Positions 1-7,491 of a stretch of DNA of 64,000 nt are shown here, one piece after another. Below the pieces are notes generated by a model, which searched no databases, had not been told where the DNA came from, and saw only the letters and a program-made list of their open reading frames with translations. Origin of the DNA: Gemmatimonadota bacterium. GTDB taxonomy: Bacteria > Gemmatimonadota > Gemmatimonadetes > Gemmatimonadales > Gemmatimonadaceae. Position numbers and translations under genes: made by a program. The first letter of the stretch is position 1; each line of letters opens with the position of its first letter. The DNA lies in the NCBI GenBank assembly GCA_028287305.1, contig JAQBPX010000029.1, positions 62,001-126,000 of the forward strand, in the 5' to 3' direction.

Positions 1-27
1 GCCGGCGCCGAGGAAGAAATAGAAGTC

Positions 28-48
28 GTCCTGAGCGAAGCGAGGGAC
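28..48. repeat. Short dispersed-repeat-like word (CCTGAGCGAAGCGAG)
   Basis: The 21-bp stretch contains the word CCTGAGCGAAGCGAGGGAC, framed by GTCC and GGAC. Very similar words are scattered between genes in several bacterial phyla. It lies just downstream of the phosphatase stop codon on the minus strand. Only one copy is seen here, so calling it a repeat rests on recollection of such words elsewhere. Confidence 0.3.
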
Positions 49-65
49 CTGCCGTTGCAGTTGTC

Positions 66-1682
66 CTACCGCTTCTTGAGCGCCTTCCTCAGCACGTGAC
101 CATCCAGCGCCTCCGTGGGCGTGACGTCGACCAGCCACGCGAGCGTGGGCGCCATGTCCACCACGCGCGCGAACTCCGCAAACTTTCCCGTGGTGATCCC
201 CGGCCCGTAGAACAGCAGCGGCACGTGCGTGTCCTCGTCGTAGGGCGAGAGGTGGCTGGCCGTCCTCGTGCGCACCCACATGCTGCCCTTCCGGAGCGAC
301 ACCACCACCGCAACGGGGACGTCGGGGGGAATGGCGTGCCTCCAGCGACGGGCGACTGCGTCGTGCAGCGTGTCGGCGCGGAGGATCGCCGAGAAGAGGT
401 CGGCGCGCAGCACGCCGGGCTGGCCGATGGCCTGCTTCGCGAAGGCGCGCGCCACGGAGTCGCGGTCGATGCCGCGCGCCTGCAGCGCGCGCGGCTCCAG
501 GAACAGGATGCCGTCCACGAACGACAGCGCGGCGGTGTCCAGCGCCAGGGTCTTGCGGAAGCTCGCCGCGAGCGCCGAGAGGTCGGCGCGCTCGTGCGGC
601 AGCTGGCCCTTCTGCACGGGCAGCATCTCCGGCGGCATCGCGATGGCATGGTCGGCGGTGAGCGCGAAGATGATCGTGCTCGAGTCGCGCAGCTTGTACA
701 GCGAGTCGATCAGTACGCCGAGCGTGCGATCCAGGCGCACCATGTTGTCGTGCACCTCGCGCGACTGCGGGCCGAAGCGGTGACCGACCGCATCGGTGGT
801 GGAAAGCGAGATGGCGAGCAGGTCGGCCTGCGGTCCCTTGCCGAGTCCCATCGCCTGCACGCCCTCGAGTGCGAGCGCGACGTTCACCTCGTCCATCCAC
901 GGAAAGTTGGCGAAGTCGCGCGCCGCGGAATCCGGGTTCGCGGAGATGCGGTGCGGAAATGCCAGCTCGCGCGTGGCATGCTGCATGTCCTCGATGGCGA
1001 TCGAGTCCGGCTCCGGGTAGCGCGACAGTGGGAGCACTGGTTCCCACGCCTTGCCCGCGTACGACTGTGGCAGCTTTCGCTCGTTGAATCGCGTGAGCCA
1101 GGAGGGCAGCGTGTCGGCGTAGTAGCGGCTGGTGGTGAAGCGACCGTCCAGCGCATACCAGTACACGCCCTCGTGCGCGCGGCCGAGCGGCAGGATCGCG
1201 CCGCGATCCTTGCGCGACACGGAGAGCGCGTGCGACCGCTGGTCCTTCAGTCGCATCCAGTCGATCAGCGTGCTGCCGCGGAAGCGGTACGGCGACGCGC
1301 CCTGCTGGCCGGTGCGCGGGCCGATCAGTGGCGCGGAGGGATCGGGCACGCCGATGTCGTTCAGCACGATGCCCGTCTTCCACGGCTCGCGACCGGACAT
1401 CGTGGTCGCGTGACCGGGGGCCGTTTCGGAGTTCGCGTGATCCTGGAAGGCGTTCGTGAACACCGCGCCGCCGTTCGAGAGTCGCGCGAGCCCCGCGGTG
1501 AAGTCCTTCGCGAAGCGCTCCAGGTAATCGGCGCGCATCTGGTCGATGGTGATGAAGACGACCAGCTTCGGAGGGGCCGGCGCCGTCGCCGTCGCGGCGA
1601 TCGCCTTCGACTGCGCGGCGAGTGTCGAGAGGGGGAGCGTCGCGAGGGCGGCGAGCGTGAGGCGGCGCGTGAGGTGAAGCAT
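66..1682 (-). CDS. Alkaline phosphatase family protein (PafA-like), secreted
   Basis: The 538-residue protein belongs to the alkaline phosphatase / nucleotide pyrophosphatase superfamily, which uses two zinc ions to hydrolyse phosphate esters, here probably in the periplasm. A signal peptide covers about residues 1-23. The first metal-ligand motif is TIDQMRADY (Asp47). The nucleophile is probably Thr93 or Thr94 in APGHATTMSG. DAVGHRFGP, TADHAIAM and a late DEDTHVPLLFYGPG supply further Asp/His ligands. I chose the ATG that directly precedes the signal peptide; longer readings run into tRNA-Gln. The length fits PafA-type phosphatases. The family is clear, but the substrate (phosphomonoester or diester) cannot be told. 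Confidence 0.88.
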   Translation of the reverse strand: MLHLTRRLTLAALATLPLSTLAAQSKAIAATATAPAPPKLVVFITIDQMRADYLERFAKDFTAGLARLSNGGAVFTNAFQDHANSETAPGHATTMSGREPWKTGIVLNDIGVPDPSAPLIGPRTGQQGASPYRFRGSTLIDWMRLKDQRSHALSVSRKDRGAILPLGRAHEGVYWYALDGRFTTSRYYADTLPSWLTRFNERKLPQSYAGKAWEPVLPLSRYPEPDSIAIEDMQHATRELAFPHRISANPDSAARDFANFPWMDEVNVALALEGVQAMGLGKGPQADLLAISLSTTDAVGHRFGPQSREVHDNMVRLDRTLGVLIDSLYKLRDSSTIIFALTADHAIAMPPEMLPVQKGQLPHERADLSALAASFRKTLALDTAALSFVDGILFLEPRALQARGIDRDSVARAFAKQAIGQPGVLRADLFSAILRADTLHDAVARRWRHAIPPDVPVAVVVSLRKGSMWVRTRTASHLSPYDEDTHVPLLFYGPGITTGKFAEFARVVDMAPTLAWLVDVTPTEALDGHVLRKALKKR

Positions 1683-1723
1683 AAGAGTCAGGAAGGGAGC
1701 TCGAGTTGCTGCGAATGCCAAGG

Positions 1724-1758
1724 AAAACAGCCCGGCACCACGAAGGTGGCACCGGGCT
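1724..1758 (-). terminator. Intrinsic terminator of tRNA-Gln
   Basis: On the minus strand AGCCCGGTGCCAC pairs with GTGGTGCCGGGCT around a short loop and is followed by GTTTT. It begins about 19 bases after the tRNA 3' end, so it should end the tRNA transcript before the phosphatase gene. Confidence 0.75.
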
Positions 1759-1776
1759 GCTGAACGGCGGTTGAAG

Positions 1777-1849
1777 TTGCCCCTCCTGGGATCGAACCAG
1801 GACTCTTCTGCTCCAGAGGCAGACGTGTTGCCAGTTACACCAAGGGGCA
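1777..1849 (-). tRNA. tRNA-Gln (anticodon CTG)
   Basis: A full cloverleaf of 73 nt folds: acceptor stem TGCCCCT/AGGGGCA, D stem GTGT/ACAC, anticodon stem TCTGC/GCAGA, T stem CCTGG/CCAGG and loop TTCGATC. The anticodon CTG (plus-strand CAG at 1814-1816) reads glutamine codon CAG. The discriminator base is A and CCA is not encoded. The weak U1:A72 first pair is typical of glutamine tRNAs. It has its own promoter and terminator. Confidence 0.95.
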
Positions 1850-1900
1850 TCGATTGTCCGGCCGCGGAGCGCGACAGGCGCGATCCGGAACCGATGGGTA

Positions 1901-1929
1901 AATCTAGTGTGTCACTCGGTGGGCTTCAA
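1901..1929 (-). promoter_or_regulatory. Sigma-70-type promoter for tRNA-Gln
   Basis: Reading the minus strand, TTGAAG (1924-1929) and TAGATT (1901-1906) are separated by exactly 17 bases. The predicted start lies about 45 bases upstream of the mature tRNA. It overlaps the longest possible 5' end of the divergent plus-strand lipoprotein gene. Confidence 0.6.
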
Positions 1930-3232
1930 GTCTCGCCTGCCTACCCCAACAGGACGCCAATCCCTGCCACGTCATGGAGTTAGGAACACCGTAGCGGCGC
2001 TCGCGCTCCTCGCCGCGGGCGCCTGCCACGGCTTCGAGTCCCAGCTCACCGCCGGCGGCCCGGACGGCCGCGCCCGCGCCGACCAGCTCTTCTCGGCCCT
2101 GGGCGCCCGGTACACGCAGCTCATCCGCACCCCACGCTACGATTCCGCCCGCTTCCGGCTGGCGCATGCGTCGCTCATGCCGTCGCGGGTGTTCGACGAC
2201 AGCACCACCTGGACGGCGCGCACCGCCGACACGCGCACGCTCACCTTCGCGGGCCATGCCGTGAACGGGCGCTACGTGATGGACCTCGCCCCCGGCGCGC
2301 CGCTTCCCGTGCGCCCCGGCGACTCGCGCCACGTCGTGGCGCTCACGAAGCTCGATCACGACGGCTACGCGTGGGACACCGACGTCCACTTCTCGGTGGG
2401 GAGCATCGGCGCGCGCGACGTCGGCGACGCCATCGCCGCGCTGCTCTCCGCCGCCGAGGGACGCAGCGGAAGCGACGTCATCGCCGACGTCCACGCGTCA
2501 TTTCCGGCGACGTCGAAGGTCGCGTCGATGCTCTTCTCGCTGGACAGCGTGCGGCCGGTGCTGCTCGCCGATGGCTCGACGCAGAGCTCCCTGCTCATCC
2601 GCCTGCATCCCGACCGGATGCGCGCGCGCTTCCCCGACTACGGGGACTACCTCACGAAGTACCTGGCGTCGACGACCTATCACATCTCGGTCACCGACCG
2701 CGCGGGCGCGCAGTACCTGGAGGCGATCGCGCAGGGAAAGGCGCTGCGGATCCGGGTGCGCACCAAGGGCGGCGAGATGCTGCCGCTGGGTGGCGGCACG
2801 CGCGTGCGTCCCGATTCGCTGCTGCTCACGCTCGACCTCAGCACGAAGGTGAGGATGTTCACGCTCGGGCTGCGCAAGCTGGTGATGGACTTCACGGTGG
2901 GCCGCTCGGCGCACGAGCGATCGTGGACGTTCGTGGCGCACACGGACCCGGAGTGGGACCTGCCCTTCGTCACCGAGCGCCTGCTGCGCTCCCCGTTGCG
3001 GCGGCCCTTCCAGGGCGCGGGCTCGCAGTTCCGGCTGGCCGTGCGCGACAGCGTGAATGGCCCGACGCTGGTCTCGCGTCACCTGCACGTGGTAGTGCAG
3101 GAGAGCGCGATCTTCCGGTTCCTGTCGGCGCTGAGCGGGAATGCGATCGACGACTTCCAGAAGAAGGCGGACAAGGAAGAGGACGAGTGGCTGCGGATGC
3201 TGTTCGAGGCGTTGCGGGCGGATATCAGGTGA
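1907..3232 (+). CDS. Hypothetical lipoprotein, unknown function
   Basis: The 441-residue reading has a hydrophobic stretch VAALALLAAGAC near residues 29-40 that looks like a lipoprotein signal with a lipidated Cys. The mature part has no motif I recognise; it alternates beta-rich segments with Arg-rich turns and ends in a charged helix (DDFQKKADKEEDEWLRM). The start is uncertain. No ATG lies in frame near the signal, so GTG at 1907 or GTG at 1919 is the best option, and both sit inside or beside the divergent tRNA-Gln promoter. The coding frame is supported by its length and strong third-position G+C. Confidence 0.7.
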   Translation: MCHSVGFKSRLPTPTGRQSLPRHGVRNTVAALALLAAGACHGFESQLTAGGPDGRARADQLFSALGARYTQLIRTPRYDSARFRLAHASLMPSRVFDDSTTWTARTADTRTLTFAGHAVNGRYVMDLAPGAPLPVRPGDSRHVVALTKLDHDGYAWDTDVHFSVGSIGARDVGDAIAALLSAAEGRSGSDVIADVHASFPATSKVASMLFSLDSVRPVLLADGSTQSSLLIRLHPDRMRARFPDYGDYLTKYLASTTYHISVTDRAGAQYLEAIAQGKALRIRVRTKGGEMLPLGGGTRVRPDSLLLTLDLSTKVRMFTLGLRKLVMDFTVGRSAHERSWTFVAHTDPEWDLPFVTERLLRSPLRRPFQGAGSQFRLAVRDSVNGPTLVSRHLHVVVQESAIFRFLSALSGNAIDDFQKKADKEEDEWLRMLFEALRADIR

Positions 3233-3239
3233 GGGGCCT

Positions 3240-3599
3240 GAATGCGGAAGGCGGGCGCCTGCAGGCGCCCGCCTTTGTCATTGGATTTGTGTTCGATGTT
3301 GAGGGGGGCGGCAGTCGACTGGCCGATACCGAGTTACGGTTGCCTGAAGACTGAAGCCGGAAGCTCGAGCACTGACGCGGAACGCGGCGGCCTTCGGCCG
3401 CCGCTTCGTTATCCGTGAACATGTCAACCGAAAACCAATGACGAGGCGCGCAGCGCTTCGTTGTCAGTGCTCGAGCTTCTGGCTTCAGGCAACAGGCAAC
3501 CCGGACCTCGGTATCACTGTGCGCGGCCAGGCCCTCGAACATGTGAACCCCAGACCAATGACAAAGACGGGCGCCCGCAGGCGCCCGCCTTCCGCATCA
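3240..3599. repeat. 360-bp imperfect palindromic element with nested hairpins
   Basis: Bases 3240-3376 are an imperfect reverse complement of 3463-3599. Matching blocks include GCGGAAGGCGGGCGCCTGC, TTTGTCATTGG, GATACCGAG and GAAGCTCGAGCACTGAC. Each arm contains its own GC hairpin (3250-3273, a perfect 10-bp stem GGCGGGCGCC; and about 3567-3589). The centre carries a 9-bp hairpin (3384-3404) and the words ATCCGT and AACCAATGAC. The same core and hairpin recur at 12241-12317. No coding sequence is present. It fills the gap between the plus-strand lipoprotein gene and the minus-strand tRNA-Ala. It could be a bidirectional terminator or a non-autonomous mobile repeat. Confidence 0.85.
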
Positions 3600-3600
3600 C

Positions 3601-3738
3601 GTCCCGGCCACAGACCACAGACCACAGACCCCTGAAACGGCCGGGGAGGAGACAGCACGACACTCCCGGATACTCGAACGCCGCCGATCTCGAAAGAGAT
3701 CAGCGGCGCCTGAACAGGGGGCAGCAGCACCCCTGTTT
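3601..3738. repeat. Non-coding stretch with tandem 7-mers and three hairpins
   Basis: The 7-base word CCACAGA is repeated three times near 3608-3628, inside flanking CCCGGCC (3603-3609) and GGCCGGG (3639-3645). Two further hairpins follow: GCCGCCGATCTC with GAGATCAGCGGC around 3683-3711, and AACAGGGG with CCCCTGTT around 3714-3738. No gene is visible between here and tRNA-Ala. Confidence 0.55.
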
Positions 3739-3839
3739 GCCTCGCTCACCGTCATTGGAACTCTACGTCCTACCGAACGGCGGCGGGCAACTTCAACTAA
3801 TATAATGGCGAGAAGCATGCCAAACAAGCGTTTGTTTCA

Positions 3840-3912
3840 TGGAGCTGAGGGGAATCGAACCCCTGACCTCTGCAGTGCGATTGCAGCGCTCTCCCAACTG
3901 AGCTACAGCCCC
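3840..3912 (-). tRNA. tRNA-Ala (anticodon CGC)
   Basis: The 73-nt cloverleaf has acceptor stem GGGGCTG/CAGCTCC including the G3:U70 wobble pair that specifies alanine. Its D stem is GCTC/GAGC, anticodon stem CTGCA/TGCAG, and T stem AGGGG/CCCCT with loop TTCGAAT. The anticodon CGC (plus-strand GCG at 3877-3879) reads GCG, which fits the GC-rich codon use of the window. The discriminator is A; CCA is not encoded. Confidence 0.96.
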
Positions 3913-3960
3913 GGGACGTCGTCGCGACTGCCATCCTGCCGGTCTCGCGCCAACGAAAAC

Positions 3961-3978
3961 GACCCCGCGTGCGGGGCC
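3961..3978 (-). other. GC hairpin with T-tract between promoter and tRNA-Ala
   Basis: On the minus strand GGCCCCGC, AC, GCGGGGTC is followed by GTTTTC. It lies in the short leader between the predicted tRNA-Ala start point and the tRNA itself, so it resembles an attenuator or the end of a very short RNA. Its function is inference only. Confidence 0.45.
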
Positions 3979-3992
3979 GCTCCACTTCACAA

Positions 3993-4021
3993 AACGTAGC
4001 GGCCACCGGGGCTTCCGTCAA
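3993..4021 (-). promoter_or_regulatory. Sigma-70-type promoter for tRNA-Ala
   Basis: Reading the minus strand, TTGACG (4016-4021) and TACGTT (3993-3998) are spaced by exactly 17 bases. It points into tRNA-Ala and is the strongest promoter-like match I found in the window. Confidence 0.65.
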
Positions 4022-4084
4022 GAAGACGACCTCCCCCACCCAACGTCACGGGAACCTCCCCCACCCCGCCGCGCGTTCACCCGG

Positions 4085-5530
4085 GTGACCAGTCATCCAC
4101 TCGGCGCACCCTGGGTCCGCGACCAGCTTTCGTACCGAACCCAACCGCTGAACGAAAAGCGGACCCAGCCGGAGGGCGAGTTCGTCCTCTACTGGATGCA
4201 GTCGACCCAGCGCCTCGATGACAACTGGGCGCTCCGCTACGCCACGCTCGAGGCCGACCGGCTCGGCCGCCCCCTCCTGGTGCTCCAGCAGCTCGACGCC
4301 TCGTATCCGCACGCGTCCGCACGACACCACACCTTCCTGCTGCAGGGCACGCGCGACATCGCCCATCGCGCCCACGCGCTTGGCCTCGAGTACCAGCTCA
4401 CCTTCTCGCGCTCGCGCTTCCTCGCACCGCCCGTCGAGCGCCTCGCCGCGCGCGCCGCGCTCGTGGTCACGGACCTCTTCCCCACGTGGGGAGTGGCCGA
4501 GCGCTCCGGCGCATTCGCGGAGCGCGCGTGGTGTCGCGTGGTCGCCATCGACGGGACGTCGATCGTCCCCTCGGGCACCTTCACGCGAGAGGAGTACGCG
4601 GCCCGCACCATCCGGCCGAAGCTCCTCAAGCTGCTCGACCTGTCGCTCGAGCGCGTGGAGGATCGCGCGCCACGCAAGCCGCTGCCGGCGGGCATTCGCG
4701 CCATCGCCGGCAGCGACGAGGTCGACGCGGGCTCGCTGACCGACGCGCGCATCGCACAACTCGTGTCCGAGTCGCGCGTGGATCACTCCGTGGGCGCGGT
4801 GGCGACGCACGGTGGGTCGCGCGCGGCGGATGCTCGCCTCGCGGCCTTCGTGGACGGTGCACTGGCCGACTACAGCGAGCGACGTCGCCATCCCTCCGAC
4901 GAATGGGGATCCAGCCGCCTGTCCGCGTACCTGCATCATGGCCACATCGGCGCCGCCGACGTGGCGCGAACGGTGCTCGAGCGCGCGCCCCGCGCCGCGG
5001 CCGACGCCTACCTGAATGAGATGGTCGTCTGGCGCGAGCTGTCGCTCAACTTCTGCCTGCGCTCGCCCGACCCGCGTTCCCTCCTCGCGCTCCCCGACTG
5101 GGTCCAGCGCTCGATGGCGCGTCACGCCGGCGACGCGCGCGACTTCACCTACGGACTCGATGCGCTGGAGCGCGGCGAGACGCACGATGACCTCTGGAAC
5201 GCCGGGCAGTGCGAGCTCGTGACCACGGGCGCGATGCACAACGTCGTCCGGATGCTCTGGGGAAAGTCGGTGCTCACCTGGGCACCCACGTATGCGCAGG
5301 CGCTGGAGTGGCTGGTGCACCTCAACGACCGCTACGCACTCGACGGCTCGGACCCGAACAGCTACGCGGGAATCCAGTGGTGCTTCGGCAAGTTCGACCG
5401 CCCCTTCGCCGAGCGCGCCGTGTGGGGAACGATCCGCCCGATGTCGCTGGTGCGGGCGCGGGTGAAGTACGACGTAGCCGCGTACCTCGAACGCTTTGGG
5501 ATGCGAAAGGGGGAGTTGGCACTCAGGTGA
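4085..5530 (+). CDS. Class II deoxyribodipyrimidine photolyase
   Basis: The 481-residue protein matches class II CPD photolyases, FAD enzymes that use blue light to split cyclobutane pyrimidine dimers. The N-terminal alpha/beta domain opens with FVLYWMQSTQR near residues 37-47, the class II hallmark replacing the class I start. The C-terminal FAD/DNA-binding part has DDLWNAGQ, GAMHNVVRMLWGK, LNDRYALDGSDPNSYAG and PMSLVRARVKYD. The start is GTG 4085. A hairpin directly follows the stop and separates it from the next gene. Class II enzymes are the less common type in bacteria; UV exposure of soil surfaces would make repair useful. Confidence 0.9.
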   Translation: MTSHPLGAPWVRDQLSYRTQPLNEKRTQPEGEFVLYWMQSTQRLDDNWALRYATLEADRLGRPLLVLQQLDASYPHASARHHTFLLQGTRDIAHRAHALGLEYQLTFSRSRFLAPPVERLAARAALVVTDLFPTWGVAERSGAFAERAWCRVVAIDGTSIVPSGTFTREEYAARTIRPKLLKLLDLSLERVEDRAPRKPLPAGIRAIAGSDEVDAGSLTDARIAQLVSESRVDHSVGAVATHGGSRAADARLAAFVDGALADYSERRRHPSDEWGSSRLSAYLHHGHIGAADVARTVLERAPRAAADAYLNEMVVWRELSLNFCLRSPDPRSLLALPDWVQRSMARHAGDARDFTYGLDALERGETHDDLWNAGQCELVTTGAMHNVVRMLWGKSVLTWAPTYAQALEWLVHLNDRYALDGSDPNSYAGIQWCFGKFDRPFAERAVWGTIRPMSLVRARVKYDVAAYLERFGMRKGELALR

Positions 5531-5555
5531 GTGATGCAGTGAACCACTGTATCAC
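5531..5555 (+). terminator. Hairpin immediately after photolyase stop
   Basis: GTGATGCAGTG pairs with CACTGTATCAC around AAC (11-bp stem, one mismatch), starting directly after the stop codon. Only a weak T-rich tail (TATTGTT) follows, so it may attenuate rather than fully end transcription into the dehydratase gene. Confidence 0.5.
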
Positions 5556-5566
5556 TATTGTTCAGG

Positions 5567-6565
5567 ATGTTCTCTGACCTGAAAGCCACCGACGTGCTCG
5601 CAGCGGCCGCCCGCATCGCGGACACCGTGAAGCGCACGCCGCTCATCCAGAGCGAACCGCTCTCCGCCATCGCCGGCGTGCCGGTGCACCTCAAGCTCGA
5701 GACCCGCCAGACCACCGGCTCCTTCAAGCTGCGCGGCGCGACCAACGCGCTGGCCACCCTTCCCCCACACGAGCAGGCGCGCGGCGTGGTGGCGTCATCG
5801 GCCGGCAACCATGGCCTGGGCATCGCCTACGCCGCGCGCGCGCTCGGCATGCCCGCCCGGATCTTCGTGCCGGCCAGCGCGCCCGACGTGAAGAAGCGCG
5901 GCATTCGCGAGCTGGGCGCGGAGCTCGACGACTCGCAACCCGACTACGACGCCGCGATGGCGAAGGCCATCGCGTGGGGCGCCGAGCATCGGCGGACGTT
6001 CATCAATCCCTGCGACGGCGACACGCTGCTCGCGGGCCAGGGCACCGTCGCGCTCGAGATCCTGCAGGAGCTCCCCCGGCTCGGGACGCTCGTCGTGAGC
6101 GTGGGCGGTGGGGGACTGGTCGGCGGGTGCGCGAGCCTGGTGCGCCGCGTGGCGCCATGGGTGCGCATCGTCGGCGTGCAGAGCGTGCTCACCGCCGCGA
6201 TGGCGCGCTCGCTCGCGGCGGGACACCTCGTCGACATTCCCAGCGTGCCCACGCTCGCCGACGGACTCGCCGGCCAGGTGGATGAAGCGGGGCTGGATGT
6301 GGGGCGTCACGCAATCGACGAGATGGTGCTCGTGGAGGAGGCCGAGATCGCGGCGGCCATCGCCTGGATGTCGCGCGAGCACGGCGAGCGCGTGGAGGGC
6401 GCGGGCGCCGCCGGCGTCGCCGCGCTCCTGGGCGCGCACGTGACGAACCTGCGCGCGCCGGTCGCGGTGATCGTCTGCGGCGGCAACATCGACGACGCGC
6501 GGTTCCGGGCGATCACCGGCACTGGCGGACGAGAAAATGGGCAGGGGGGAATGGAGCCCGGGTAA
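5567..6565 (+). CDS. Threonine/serine dehydratase-like PLP enzyme (fold type II)
   Basis: The 332-residue protein is a fold-type II pyridoxal-phosphate enzyme of the threonine ammonia-lyase / serine racemase group. The PLP lysine is Lys54 in TTGSFKLRGATN. SSAGNHGLGIA binds the substrate carboxylate and SVGGGGLVGG is the glycine loop that holds the phosphate. There is no C-terminal ACT regulatory domain, so it is probably the catabolic type or a serine racemase rather than biosynthetic IlvA. I chose ATG 5567 over the upstream TTG. Whether it deaminates or racemises cannot be read from sequence. Confidence 0.85.
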   Translation: MFSDLKATDVLAAAARIADTVKRTPLIQSEPLSAIAGVPVHLKLETRQTTGSFKLRGATNALATLPPHEQARGVVASSAGNHGLGIAYAARALGMPARIFVPASAPDVKKRGIRELGAELDDSQPDYDAAMAKAIAWGAEHRRTFINPCDGDTLLAGQGTVALEILQELPRLGTLVVSVGGGGLVGGCASLVRRVAPWVRIVGVQSVLTAAMARSLAAGHLVDIPSVPTLADGLAGQVDEAGLDVGRHAIDEMVLVEEAEIAAAIAWMSREHGERVEGAGAAGVAALLGAHVTNLRAPVAVIVCGGNIDDARFRAITGTGGRENGQGGMEPG

Positions 6566-6651
6566 CGAGGTACCCTGCGACAACTTCCTGCCTGCCCACC
6601 TTCTGGTCTTTCCAGGCTGCGCGACGCCGGACGTGCCGGCGCCGGAACGTG

Positions 6652-7281
6652 CTAGTGCGAGTCGGTCGAGCCCTGCTCGGCGCGCGCGTTCTGCGAGCCT
6701 TCCACGCCGCCGGCGGCCGAGGAACCCGGGCGACGCTCGCCGCCGAGTGCCGAGCCACTGCGGGTGTTCTCACGGGAGCCGTTGCCACCCTGGACGCTGA
6801 TCCCGATCTCGCGATCGCTCACGCCGCGGGTGTTGTCGGTGCTGGAGCCGCGCGTGTTCTGCGCGCCGCCGCTGGAGCCACGCGGCGTGCCGTTGCCCTG
6901 CGCGCCACCCTGCGAGAGCGCCGCGCGACGCTGGCCGCGTGCCTCGCCGCCCTTGCGACCGATGGCCGCCATGTGCTCGCGGTTGCGGGAGACCGCCTGG
7001 CCTCCCTTGCGGCCCGCGTCGCGAGCCTCGCCCGAGTCGAACTCGTGAGCCGTACCCTTCGCGTGCGCCGCACGACCGCCCTTGCTGGCGATCTCCTTCT
7101 GCTTGCTGCGGTCCATGGAGGCGAAGCCGCGATTGCTGCGGCGGCTGCCATTGGTGCCGCTGCCGTTGGCGCTCGATCCGGACTGCGCGTCGCGATTGGT
7201 TTCGTCGCTCACTTCGCGGGTCCGTTCACGATCGCTTCCGCCGGCGTTGGTACGGTCATCGAATCCGGGTCTGTTGGCCAT
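6652..7281 (-). CDS. KGG-repeat general stress protein
   Basis: The 209-residue hydrophilic protein contains three KGG stress motifs (near residues 67, 93 and 110; for example IASKGGRAAH, AGRKGGQAVS, IGRKGGEARG). These belong to the stress-induced repeat family that includes YciG and GsiB. The rest is low-complexity Gly/Ser/Asn/Arg, with no signal peptide or membrane span, consistent with a disordered cytoplasmic stress protein. A good ribosome site (CGGAGGAG) lies 8 bases before ATG 7281. The role, desiccation or starvation protection, is inferred from the family. Confidence 0.8.
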   Translation of the reverse strand: MANRPGFDDRTNAGGSDRERTREVSDETNRDAQSGSSANGSGTNGSRRSNRGFASMDRSKQKEIASKGGRAAHAKGTAHEFDSGEARDAGRKGGQAVSRNREHMAAIGRKGGEARGQRRAALSQGGAQGNGTPRGSSGGAQNTRGSSTDNTRGVSDREIGISVQGGNGSRENTRSGSALGGERRPGSSAAGGVEGSQNARAEQGSTDSH

Positions 7282-7491
7282 CCGACTGCTCCTCCGTAGG
7301 TGACGCCGATGTGCATTGCAGCGCGCAATGCTGTCCGGCCGCGAATACTCCAGTTCCCGCTCCGCGGGTCGTCCCGGACCACACAATTGCAAACTGCGGG
7401 CCTACGGACTCATCCCCAGCTTTCCCGGCGCGTGGGGACGGCCGTCGCACGATCTGTTCCCCGCCACCAGCGACCTATATTTGACCCCGCC

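Noticed and set aside
96-1763. Long open frame on the plus strand opposite the phosphatase (555 codons)
   Set aside because: It is a shadow: Arg/His-rich, no family, antisense to a gene with full catalytic motifs. GC-rich DNA gives many such frames.
3823-3838. Terminator AAACAA/TTGTTT after tRNA-Ala
   Set aside because: The stem is only 6 weak A/T-rich pairs, overlapping the region next to the tRNA; too weak to call.
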